Shown: positions 9,306 through 18,176 of the stretch, in pieces
Numbering within the stretch: the stretch's first letter is position 1
Layout of the letters: each line of letters starts with the position of its first letter
Assembly: GCA_002862545.1 (NCBI GenBank)
Contig: PKDJ01000024.1
Location: forward strand, 1 to 33,620
Length of the DNA stretch: 33,620 nucleotides
DNA from: Pseudomonadota bacterium
GTDB lineage: Bacteria > Myxococcota_A > UBA796 > GCA-2862545
Reading direction: 5' to 3'
Made by a program: the position numbers and the translations under genes
Notes under the pieces: model-generated
Told to the model about the DNA's origin: nothing
Database searches by the model: none
What the model saw: the letters and a program-made list of their open reading frames with translations, nothing else

Positions 9306-9770
9306 TCAGATCTCCGAGTCCTGGAACTCGAGGGCCCAGCTGGGCAGGTTCGCCTGCACCCGCCTCGGGGCCCTCGAGACAGCCGGCACCCTGGCGGGCA
9401 CCGGAACCGTCGACGCGACGGGGCGCCGTGCGCGGCCCCTGAGGGCCTCACGGCGAGACTCGGAGAGGGAGGCCACGACCCGGCCCGGACCCTGATTCGA
9501 CTTCAGTGCCATCGCTGCGACAGCGACGGCGACGCTGCACGCGCAGAGCAGGCCCGTGATCGCGGGGACGGGCACGCCGCTGGCCGCATCGAGACGCGAG
9601 AACAGGATCGCCGCCTCGGGAGAGAGGGCAGGGACCTGAAGTGCAACGACCGTGAGGATTGCGAAGACGTAGGACACGCGGCTGAAGAACACCTCGGCCA
9701 GTCGGTAGGGCCGAGCGCGAAGGGAGCGTGTCACGCGAATCAGAAACGGTGCCGTCTGCGAATGGGCCAT
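9306..9770 (-). CDS. Hypothetical protein with two TM segments
   Basis: VSYVFAILTVVALQVPALS and ITGLLCACSVAVAVAAMAL; SD GGAGGTCCCC immediately before ATG. Confidence 0.65.
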   Translation of the reverse strand: MAHSQTAPFLIRVTRSLRARPYRLAEVFFSRVSYVFAILTVVALQVPALSPEAAILFSRLDAASGVPVPAITGLLCACSVAVAVAAMALKSNQGPGRVVASLSESRREALRGRARRPVASTVPVPARVPAVSRAPRRVQANLPSWALEFQDSEI

Positions 9771-9932
9771 GGGGACCTCCTGCCTAAGCGTGATCCACTG
9801 GCCCTCACATCGTCTTGATGATCTCTTTCCTCCCTTTAGGAACAGTGAAACGCCAACTATGGCCCGCAGTTCATGTTCTGGCGCAAAATCTGACGCCGAT
9901 CTCTACGAACGAGGCCCGCCCTCTGACTTCCG

Positions 9933-12900
9933 GTGACAGAGCCACTACAGTCTGAGCAGCTCCTCCATCTCCTCGCGACGCCAGAGAGACGCTTGATGCC
10001 ACTCCAACCCGGAGTCTGGGTCGAAGACCGCTACCGAGTATGCGAGCTCGTCGCGAGTGGTGGGACCGCCACCATCTATAGAGTGGAGCAGCGCTGGGGT
10101 GGGGTCTGGGCGCTGAAGGTGTTGCACCGCGTCGACCAGGAGCTGATCCAACGCCTGCGTCAGGAAGGACGCGTGCTCGCTCGCCTGCAGCACCCCAACG
10201 TGATCGCCGTCAAAGACACGGTGTCGGTCGAGGGACAGCCTGGCCTGATCATGGAGTTCGTGCCGGGCGGTCGCTCTCTGGCCCACCTCATCCGACGACA
10301 CGGAGGACTGCTGGATCTCGACTCCGTGAAGCACCTCGGCGCACAGGTGATCGACGGCCTGACGGCGGTGCACAGCCTCGGCATCGTCCATCGCGACATC
10401 AAGCCTCAGAACGTCCTCGTGGTCGGCGAGGGCAAGCGTGCTCGCGCCATGGTCTGCGACTTCGGCCTCGCCAAGTACGCGACCGATCCGCTCGTGGCGA
10501 CGCGAGCAGGCACCGCGATGGGAACTCCGCCCTACATGTCTCCAGAGCAGATCAGCGGCATGTCCCAGGTCGATGCTCGGGCGGATGTCTTCTCCCTGGG
10601 TGCGCTGCTCTACGAGCTCGTCACCGGTCGGCGAGCCTTCACGGGTCGCGATCAAGATGAGGTCTTGGCTGCGGTGCGGTCTGGCACCCGACATCGCGTC
10701 CGAGACCTCCGACCGAGCACGCCGTCCCACATGGTGCGAGCCATCGACGCAGCGCTGATCCCCGATCGCTCCCGTCGCACGGAAGACCTCCAGGCGATTC
10801 GCAGGATGTGGCTCGGACTCGATCGGCCCCAGCGCCAGAGACCGGCCTCGATAGCCTCCAGGGTCGTCGGAAATGCGGTCAGGCCGCTGGTCGCCCTCCA
10901 GGGTCGCGACAGCCTCGCCCGCAAGCTCACGCGACTGATCGAGCAAGGCACCCGGCTGATCACGCTCCACGGCCCCGGTGGAGTCGGCAAGTCACTCCTC
11001 GCGAACCATTCTGCGTCTTCCCTGATGAGCCACTTCCCCGGTGGTGTCTGGCGACTCGACTGCTCCGGCATGAGCACCATGGCCGACGTCCAGAGAGGCC
11101 TCCAGCGACTCGGGGTCCGGCGATCACTGCAGAGCAGCCTCCGAACTCTCCTCCTGCTGGACGACTTCGAGCAGCTTGCCGCGGATGTCGGCACGAAGCG
11201 CCTGAGCGACACACTCGCCCGCCGACCGTCACTGCAGCTGCTGATCACCAGTCGAGCGCGGCTGAACCAGAGCGGCGAGCGCGTGGTCCGCGTTCCCCCG
11301 CTCGACACCGAGTCTGCGCTCGGACTGCTCCGTTCCCACGCACAGAGCGAAGGGGTCGACCTCGAGCATGGATCGGACACGACACTCCGAGCGATCGTCA
11401 CGCGACTCGAGTGTCTCCCCCTGGCGATCGAGCTCGCAGCGCCGTGGCTCCGACTGCACGATCCCCAGACGCTGCTCTCCTCACTCGACGAGCGGGGCAT
11501 CCTGCATGCACTCGGTCACGAGAGCTCTCCTCACGCCACCCTGGAGTCCGTCTTCGACAGCTCCTGGCGTCTCCTGGCACCGCCGACGCGACTCGCCCTC
11601 TGTCAGCTCTCGGCATTTCGAGGAGACTTCGTCGTCGAGGATGCACTCGCCGTGCTCGATCTGTCGGCGCTCGACGAGCTCGACGTGGAGGCTCACTTCC
11701 ACAACCTCGTCGATCAGTGTCTGCTCAATCGGATCGCGAGCGGCAGTCGGCCCCGATTCTCACTGTCGAACACCACCCGCCACTATGCTGCCCGTCGGCT
11801 GGCAGACCCCACAGCCATCCTGACGTCCGAGGGAGCAGCGGTCACCGGACCCGAGGCCGTCGAGGCCACACACGCCAGGTACGTGCAGCGCGTCACCCGG
11901 CTCGCGGAGAGTGTCGGTCCGGGGCACGTTCGGGGGCCTGCCTCGTGGGGTCCGACCTCTGCACCGGGCCTGGCCGATCTCCTGGGCGCCATTCACGACG
12001 CCACGGATCGAGGCGACGCCGAGCACCTCAGCGATGCCTGCGTCGCGGCCTGGCAGCTCGTGAGTCGGCGAGGCGGCTTCGCCTCTCTCCTCGGAGCACT
12101 CCTGGCAGCCACCGACGGCATGACGCCGGCCATCGGCCCATGGGTACGGCTCCAGCGAACCATCGCCGCAGCGGCGCTGCCGCTGGGGCGCCTCGACATT
12201 GCCCGCTCTGCGACGCTCCGGCTCTTGGGACTGGCGAGGGAGCAAGGCGATCCCATCACCAACTGCCTGGCCCTCATCGACATCGCCGCAGTTCGCGCTG
12301 CTGCCGGGGCGGACCGGCGGGCCCTCGATGCCTGCCGCCAGGCCATCGCCATCGCACCACAAGAAGACACCCGCACGTGGGCCTTGCTTAGGTTGGCCGA
12401 GATTCACACTGTCCTCCGCCGCCCGGATGGTGGGGCTCTCGAAACGGCAACCGCCAGCTTTCGCCGAAGTGGTGACAGCTCCGGCATCGCCCTCTGTGAG
12501 CTCCTCGCGGCCAGGCGAGCGCTCGACGCCGAAGATCACCACGCCGCCGTACCCCTCGCGAGGCAGGCGCTCGAGCACTTCCGAGAAGATGCCGATCCTC
12601 GGAGAGCAGGGGAGGCCGAGGTCATCCTGGCCATGGGCCTGCACGCCCAGAGTGACGATCGCGCCATGGCCACCGCGCAGCACGGGCTCCGTCAGATCGC
12701 GGACACGGGCGACCTCTGCCTCGCTGCATGGGCCGTCGCGCGAGTCGCCGACCTGCGCGGACGCATCGGAAGCCGGTCTCAGGGACTGGCAGAGGTCACC
12801 CGCCTGATCCGCCAGTCCTCGCTTCCGGAGCCCGTTGAGGCCGACCTGTACACCACCGCCGCCGAGCTCGCGCTCGCTGACGACTGCCTCACCTCCGCGA

Positions 12901-13010
12901 GCGACTACCTCTCCCAGGCGCGTCGGCATCTGCCCCGCGACTGTCACCGCCCCCTAGCCAGCCGAATCGAGAGGGTGGATTCTCACATTCGGGTTAGTCT
13001 TTCGACATAA
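9933..13010 (+). CDS. Ser/Thr protein kinase fused to STAND (NB-ARC-like) NTPase and TPR-like repeats
   Basis: Kinase motifs ALKVL, HRDIKPQNVLV, DFGLAK, GTPPYMSPEQ; P-loop GPGGVGKS; Walker B LLLLDDFEQL; LLITSRARL; CLPLAIELAA; helical repeats at C-terminus. GTG start at 9933 or ATG at 9996. Confidence 0.92.
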   Translation: MTEPLQSEQLLHLLATPERRLMPLQPGVWVEDRYRVCELVASGGTATIYRVEQRWGGVWALKVLHRVDQELIQRLRQEGRVLARLQHPNVIAVKDTVSVEGQPGLIMEFVPGGRSLAHLIRRHGGLLDLDSVKHLGAQVIDGLTAVHSLGIVHRDIKPQNVLVVGEGKRARAMVCDFGLAKYATDPLVATRAGTAMGTPPYMSPEQISGMSQVDARADVFSLGALLYELVTGRRAFTGRDQDEVLAAVRSGTRHRVRDLRPSTPSHMVRAIDAALIPDRSRRTEDLQAIRRMWLGLDRPQRQRPASIASRVVGNAVRPLVALQGRDSLARKLTRLIEQGTRLITLHGPGGVGKSLLANHSASSLMSHFPGGVWRLDCSGMSTMADVQRGLQRLGVRRSLQSSLRTLLLLDDFEQLAADVGTKRLSDTLARRPSLQLLITSRARLNQSGERVVRVPPLDTESALGLLRSHAQSEGVDLEHGSDTTLRAIVTRLECLPLAIELAAPWLRLHDPQTLLSSLDERGILHALGHESSPHATLESVFDSSWRLLAPPTRLALCQLSAFRGDFVVEDALAVLDLSALDELDVEAHFHNLVDQCLLNRIASGSRPRFSLSNTTRHYAARRLADPTAILTSEGAAVTGPEAVEATHARYVQRVTRLAESVGPGHVRGPASWGPTSAPGLADLLGAIHDATDRGDAEHLSDACVAAWQLVSRRGGFASLLGALLAATDGMTPAIGPWVRLQRTIAAAALPLGRLDIARSATLRLLGLAREQGDPITNCLALIDIAAVRAAAGADRRALDACRQAIAIAPQEDTRTWALLRLAEIHTVLRRPDGGALETATASFRRSGDSSGIALCELLAARRALDAEDHHAAVPLARQALEHFREDADPRRAGEAEVILAMGLHAQSDDRAMATAQHGLRQIADTGDLCLAAWAVARVADLRGRIGSRSQGLAEVTRLIRQSSLPEPVEADLYTTAAELALADDCLTSASDYLSQARRHLPRDCHRPLASRIERVDSHIRVSLST

Positions 13011-13027
13011 TCGGGGCGAGAGCAACC

Positions 13028-15277
13028 TTGGATTTCGACGAGCGCTACGACTCCTTCGAGCGTCTGGGTCCAGACCTCCTCCGTGCCCGCCACAAGGGTC
13101 TCGACATTCCTGTCCTGCTTCGCATGGTGCAGGCCGACGATGCGGGCTGGGAAGATGTGATGCGGGTGGGAGGCACCCTCACTCACCTCAGCCATCGACA
13201 CATCCTGCCGGTGAACGAGGTTCTTCGCATCGAGGGCCAGGTCGCGCTCGCCATGCGCGCCCCGAGTGATGGCCGCTCCTTGGACTCCCGGCTGCAAGAA
13301 GGCCCCCTTCCGCTGCTCGAGGCCGTGACTCTCGGCGAGCAGATTCTCGATGCGCTCGCCTGCGCCCACGCACACGGCGTGACCCATCGCGCACTCTCCA
13401 AGCGGTCCGTGCTCGTCCGTCAGCTTCCCTCGGGTCCCGAGGCCTTCGTCTACGACTTTGCCCTGAATGCATCGTCCACCACCGCGACCGGCGGAAGTGA
13501 GCTGGGAGAAGACGTTCGCGCAGCGGGCGCACTCCTGTACGCCATGCTCACCGGGGACGACCCCTCGATCGACTCCGACCCGTCACGCACGAACCCCGGG
13601 ATCCCGCCCGAGCTCAGCGCACTCGTAGCCGACGCCGTTCGGGGTGAGCGCGACGGTAGCGCGCTGTCCTCGGGCGATCTGCTCAGCGCCTGGCGAGCCG
13701 CAACAGACCGCGTGGTCCCCGTCCCCGAGGTCGACTCCGTGGCCTGGGTGCCGTCCCACAGCCTCGGACCGGCGACAGCCGCCGACATCGTGGTCGATTC
13801 GATGCTGCCGCACTCTCTCGACACCTTCTTCGGCAGGCGCGCAGAGTTCGCACGACTACGGAGCTGGGTCGACCGTGGTGCACGCCTGATCAGCATCACG
13901 GGGCTCGGCGGACAGGGCAAGTCTCGCCTCGCCCTCGAGTGGTCGCACCGGAACGCCGATGCCTTCCCCGGTGGCGTCTACCGCTGCGTACTCACGAACG
14001 TCTTGTCCACGGAGGGGCTCTTCGATGCGGTGGGGAGCGCCCTCAGTCTCGCCGTGCTCGATGCCGACCCACAGCGCCAGATCGCCCGCGCCCTCCACTC
14101 CCGAGGACGAGTGCTCCTGCTGCTCGACGACCTCGAGCGCGCAAACGACACCGCTCCCGTCATCAGCGAGTGGCTGGCCCGCGCTCCGGAGGTGGTGGCG
14201 CTCTGCACCACGCGCATGCGCCTCAGAATCTCCGGAGAGCGTGAGCTCCCGCTCGGGTCACTTCCCCCGGAAGAGGCGGCCGCCATGTTCGAGGACCGCA
14301 TGGAAGCAGCCGGTCACCTCGACACCCATGCGCTGTCTCCGCAGGTCGTGGAGGATCTGGTCGCCGAGCTGGATGGCATTCCCCTCGCGCTCGAGCTCGC
14401 AGCACGCTGCACTCGCCTCCACCATCCATCCGAGATGCTCGCGCGTCTCCGGCATGGGGAGCTCATGCTCGGTGGTCCCTCGAGGGCAGGCCGGCAGACG
14501 ACCCTCGCACGCGTGTTCGCCGACCAGTGGGCCCTGCTGTCCAAGCCAGCAAAGTCCATGCTCCTGCAGATCTCAGTCTTCGCGAACGCCTTCACGCTCG
14601 AGGCTGCCCGCAGCATCGTCCAGGTTTCGCCTGGAGCGAACCTCGAGATGCTGCTGCACCAGCTGCTCGTCGCCGGACTGGTCGTGCGGGATGGGCCGGG
14701 GCGCCATCGCCTCCTGCGCAGCCTCGATCGCTTCCTCGCAGACCGGACGGAGAGTGATCTCGTCATGCACCTCGTCGGCCTCGGCCACAGGCACGCCGAG
14801 TACTACAGCGCCCTCGGTCACGGCGATCGCCTGAGGCAGCTGGGCAGCGACGAGCGAGGAGATCTGGAGAACCTGCTGCAGGCTGCGCACTGGGCGCGGT
14901 CCCAAGGTGAGGCCACCATCGCGGCCCGGTGCGCAGTGGCGACGTGGCGCCTGCTTCACCAGTTCGGTCCCACCTCGGCGATCGGATCCTTGATCGAAGA
15001 CGTGCTCGAGCTGCCGAGCTTGCTCCCTCGGCATCGCGGACGCCTCCACACGTGCCTCGCCGAGCGAGCGATGCGGGAGGGTCGACCCGATGCGGCCGAG
15101 TCACTCGTCGCCCGTGCACGCATGGACGTGGCCTCCGACCCCTCGATCCGAGACGTGGACGAGTACCTCGGACTGCGTCGCAGCTTCGTAGATCTCGCCA
15201 TCACACGCTCGCTCGATGCCAGCGCGACCGGAGCCCCGGCGCGCACCCACCAGCCCAAGATCCTCGGGCCTCGCTGA
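13028..15277 (+). CDS. Pseudokinase-STAND NTPase fusion, paralogous to the upstream gene
   Basis: Kinase-like N-terminus with THRALSKRSVLV in place of HRDxKxxN and VYDFALN in place of DFG; P-loop GLGGQGKS; LLLLDDLERA; ALCTTRMRLRISGE; GIPLALELAA; TTG start 17 bp after the upstream stop. Confidence 0.85.
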   Translation: MDFDERYDSFERLGPDLLRARHKGLDIPVLLRMVQADDAGWEDVMRVGGTLTHLSHRHILPVNEVLRIEGQVALAMRAPSDGRSLDSRLQEGPLPLLEAVTLGEQILDALACAHAHGVTHRALSKRSVLVRQLPSGPEAFVYDFALNASSTTATGGSELGEDVRAAGALLYAMLTGDDPSIDSDPSRTNPGIPPELSALVADAVRGERDGSALSSGDLLSAWRAATDRVVPVPEVDSVAWVPSHSLGPATAADIVVDSMLPHSLDTFFGRRAEFARLRSWVDRGARLISITGLGGQGKSRLALEWSHRNADAFPGGVYRCVLTNVLSTEGLFDAVGSALSLAVLDADPQRQIARALHSRGRVLLLLDDLERANDTAPVISEWLARAPEVVALCTTRMRLRISGERELPLGSLPPEEAAAMFEDRMEAAGHLDTHALSPQVVEDLVAELDGIPLALELAARCTRLHHPSEMLARLRHGELMLGGPSRAGRQTTLARVFADQWALLSKPAKSMLLQISVFANAFTLEAARSIVQVSPGANLEMLLHQLLVAGLVVRDGPGRHRLLRSLDRFLADRTESDLVMHLVGLGHRHAEYYSALGHGDRLRQLGSDERGDLENLLQAAHWARSQGEATIAARCAVATWRLLHQFGPTSAIGSLIEDVLELPSLLPRHRGRLHTCLAERAMREGRPDAAESLVARARMDVASDPSIRDVDEYLGLRRSFVDLAITRSLDASATGAPARTHQPKILGPR

Positions 15278-15289
15278 TCCAAGACGAGA

Positions 15290-15316
15290 GCGGGCCATGG
15301 AAACTCCATGGCCCGC
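15290..15316. terminator. Bidirectional terminator-like hairpin
   Basis: GCGGGCCATGGA-AAC-TCCATGGCCCGC, 12 bp perfect stem between convergent CDS ends. Confidence 0.75.
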
Positions 15317-15370
15317 AGCGTCTGCAGCTCGCTCAGCCCGCGGCACGCTCCTGTGCCGCGGTCGCGCACC

Positions 15371-16396
15371 TCAGGGGCAGATCCGGGTACTGAGCATCGA
15401 CCCGTCGATGGCCGGTGTGGTCGACATCATGGTGATGAACGGTGCGCCCGTCACCGGGTCCTTGTCCGAGTGGTAGACCACGTGGTCGTCCGCTCCCATG
15501 GAGTTGACCTCCCAGTGGCGCCACGAGTTGTCGTCGGACCACTCGAAGTACGCGTCCGGGTCAATGGTCCAGTCCAGGCCGTCCGGTGACGTGGCCCGAC
15601 CCCAGCCAGCGATGGACAGCAGGCCACTGTCGTCCAGCGTCCGACCACCCGGGTACATCACGATGCCGCCGGCGTCACAGGTGACGGTCGGGTTGTTGAG
15701 CGTGTCGAGGGCCCAGTCAGCGAAGCCCGGCTCGAGCACCGGCTCTGGCTCTGGCTCGAAGTTCTTCAGCAGATCGGCGGTCGCCATCCGAACCGAGCCT
15801 TCCTGCGTGTAGAACAGGTAGTTGATGCCTCCAGAGGAGACGAACTCGGGGAAGCCCATGTCGATGTGGTTGGCAAGGACGGGCTGGGGGCTGGGAATGG
15901 GTGCGCCTGTCGCGTCACCGTCGGCGTTGAAGCGCACCGTCACTCGACCGACGCCGGTGTAGCGGTTGCAGCCCCAGGCGGGCGTGCCCCGGTCGCAGGC
16001 GTCCGTCATCTGCTCACTCTTGAAGAAGACGTGGACGGTGTTCCGCGAAGTGTCGAAGATTGCCGACGGATGGGCGGCCACGCAGGAGTAGAAGGTGTCG
16101 CCACCGGGCTCGAGAACGGGCGCCGGACGCGGCGTCCAGTTGATTCCGTCCGGCGATGTGGCCATACCGATGCCCCAGCGACCCACCGGACAGGCCGGGT
16201 CGGTCTCGGGAAGGCGCATCTCGAAGGCCATGATGAACCGGTTCGAGTTCGCGTCCCACACGACGCTGGGCGCGCCAACGCCGTTCTCCATGTACGTTCC
16301 CGGGACGGCCTCGAGCATGCGGCCCGGGAAGGGCTCGAACGAATCAAGGGCCTGACCGGCGGCGGGGAACGCGAACAGAAGCATTGCAATCGACAT
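15371..16396 (-). CDS. Secreted protein, probable beta-propeller (GH43/GH32/sialidase-like fold)
   Basis: Signal MSIAMLLFAFPAAGQA; repeated units GIGMATSPDGINWT and GRATSPDGLDWT; conserved Cys. Confidence 0.6.
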   Translation of the reverse strand: MSIAMLLFAFPAAGQALDSFEPFPGRMLEAVPGTYMENGVGAPSVVWDANSNRFIMAFEMRLPETDPACPVGRWGIGMATSPDGINWTPRPAPVLEPGGDTFYSCVAAHPSAIFDTSRNTVHVFFKSEQMTDACDRGTPAWGCNRYTGVGRVTVRFNADGDATGAPIPSPQPVLANHIDMGFPEFVSSGGINYLFYTQEGSVRMATADLLKNFEPEPEPVLEPGFADWALDTLNNPTVTCDAGGIVMYPGGRTLDDSGLLSIAGWGRATSPDGLDWTIDPDAYFEWSDDNSWRHWEVNSMGADDHVVYHSDKDPVTGAPFITMMSTTPAIDGSMLSTRICP

Positions 16397-16540
16397 GGTG
16401 TCTCCAGGTTCTGCTTCGTTGTCGATCCGGGACAGCCTGCTGTGTCTGGTGTTTCCCTTTCATGTCAGCGAGCAATCAGCCTCACTCGGCGCGACAGCGT
16501 CACCTCCACTGTGTGGAACCCCCCGCCAATGGAGGTCCCC

Positions 16541-17434
16541 ATGCAGATGCAGCGCGACCTGCAGGCGACAAAGACCAGCCCTGATTCAAGCTTCTCCGTG
16601 CCTCATTCGACGAAGCCCTGCGAAGCATCATCCGGCTCCGCGCACCACTCATTCCTGAGCACACACGTGAGTGCCGGACTTGCTCTGCTGCTCACTGGAT
16701 GCCTTCCGGGCGGCCCGCTCGAGCCCGTCGATCGTGCCGACACGGGAGTGCCGGCCGAGGTGGTTCCCTTCCACCTCGAGCTCGGGCGCGCACTCGTCGA
16801 CCGGATCGAAGACGCCGACAACGCATGGGAGGTTCCCACGGAGGTCGAGCTCGGACCTGCGAGCTGGACGGCACAGGCCAAGTGCTCCGGCCTCCTGACT
16901 CGCCTGCTCGAGGCCGCCTCCGGGTTCGACCTCCAGGACCGCTGGGAGTGCGACACGACCGTCCCTCTCGCCTGGTACTGGCACGCTCGAATCACCGGAG
17001 ATCTTTCGCCAGATCCCAACCTTTCCCGTGTCGAATCCGCGCACGATCTGAAGCCCGGAGACATCCTCGCCATCCGGTACCTGGACTGCGACCCGGATCT
17101 TCTCTCGTGCGGGCGCGAGAACGACGCCTGCGACGGCGGCAGCACAGGGCACGTCGCCCTGGTCGACGCGACACCCACCTACCGAAGGGTCGGCGGACTG
17201 CTCGAGTGGACCCTCGATGTCATCGACTCGGCGCGCTCTGGTCACACCGCAGCCCTCGACTCTCGCTGGCGCGACGGCGAGTGGCAGGACGGCGTCGGCG
17301 CGGGACCGATGCGCCTGATCACCGATCTCGATGGGCAGCCCCTTGCCTACTCCTGGAGCGCGAGCGCCGACAGTGCGCTCGTGACGAACACCGAAGCAAC
17401 CATCGCGCTTGGACGATGGGAGGAAGAGCCATGA
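16541..17434 (+). CDS. Lipoprotein with NlpC/P60-like domain
   Basis: Lipobox LLLTGC; AKCSGLLTRLL (Cys), LKPGDILAIRY, TGHVALVD (His) fit the NlpC/P60 pattern; GGAGGTCCCCATG start. Confidence 0.6.
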   Translation: MQMQRDLQATKTSPDSSFSVPHSTKPCEASSGSAHHSFLSTHVSAGLALLLTGCLPGGPLEPVDRADTGVPAEVVPFHLELGRALVDRIEDADNAWEVPTEVELGPASWTAQAKCSGLLTRLLEAASGFDLQDRWECDTTVPLAWYWHARITGDLSPDPNLSRVESAHDLKPGDILAIRYLDCDPDLLSCGRENDACDGGSTGHVALVDATPTYRRVGGLLEWTLDVIDSARSGHTAALDSRWRDGEWQDGVGAGPMRLITDLDGQPLAYSWSASADSALVTNTEATIALGRWEEEP

Positions 17435-18120
17435 TCTATTGGCTGACTGCCGCAGCACTGGCCTGGTCCCCACAGCAGACTCCATCCGGAGAGTCGGTGC
17501 AGTGGTCCGACCCCCTGATCCAGTTCCACTTCGCCGTCGATTCCGCGCCCTCACCCGAGGCCGTGAAGCTGGTCCGCGAGGCCTTCGCCGAGTGGGAGAC
17601 CGCGAGCAACGGCGTCATTCAGTTCACTGAGGGACGGCCGATCGCACGCGCTCGAGATGCCGAGGACGGCAGGAACCACGTCGGCTTCCTCACCGAGTGG
17701 GAGCACCCGTCGACCACCCTCGCGGTCACCCGCCTGCGCGTCGACTCGTCGGGCACGATTGCCGAGTTCGACTTGCTCCTCCAGGCCGACCCCCCGGGCG
17801 GCTGGGGTGAGGGGCCCTCCGAGGTCGACTTGGCCTCGACCCTCCGTCACGAGATCGGCCACGCGCTCGGCCTCGGACACAGTCACATCCGCGAGGCCGC
17901 CATGTTCGACCGTGTGCGTGCGGGCGAGCGGCGCGAGCTCCACGCTGACGATCTCGAGGGTCTCGACGCCCTCTACGGTGATCTTCAAGACGCCGACACC
18001 CAGGCTAGCTGCTCCCATGTCGGGACCTTCCCGATGTGGTGGCTGGCACTGGCACTCGTCCGCCGCCGGCGGGTGTCAGGGATCGCCGAGTCTCTTCACA
18101 CCGACTTGTCCACACGATGA
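17431..18120 (+). CDS. Matrixin-like (M10/metzincin) zinc metalloprotease with MYXO-CTERM-like tail
   Basis: HEIGHALGLGHS zinc motif, AAMFD Met-turn; signal MIYWLTAAALA; C-terminal SCSHVGTFPMWWLALALVRRRR; ATGA overlap with the upstream CDS. Confidence 0.85.
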   Translation: MIYWLTAAALAWSPQQTPSGESVQWSDPLIQFHFAVDSAPSPEAVKLVREAFAEWETASNGVIQFTEGRPIARARDAEDGRNHVGFLTEWEHPSTTLAVTRLRVDSSGTIAEFDLLLQADPPGGWGEGPSEVDLASTLRHEIGHALGLGHSHIREAAMFDRVRAGERRELHADDLEGLDALYGDLQDADTQASCSHVGTFPMWWLALALVRRRRVSGIAESLHTDLSTR

Positions 18121-18176
18121 GTCTGGAACCGGGGCCCTCGACGCTCACGTCGACGGTCACCCACGGAGGTGTCCCC

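Noticed and set aside
10808-12391. 527 aa + ORF (Arg/Pro/Ser-rich)
   Set aside because: Alternate frame inside the kinase-STAND gene; composition is typical of a GC-rich off-frame
11760-12947. 395 aa - ORF
   Set aside because: Antisense to the kinase-STAND-TPR gene with no domain signature
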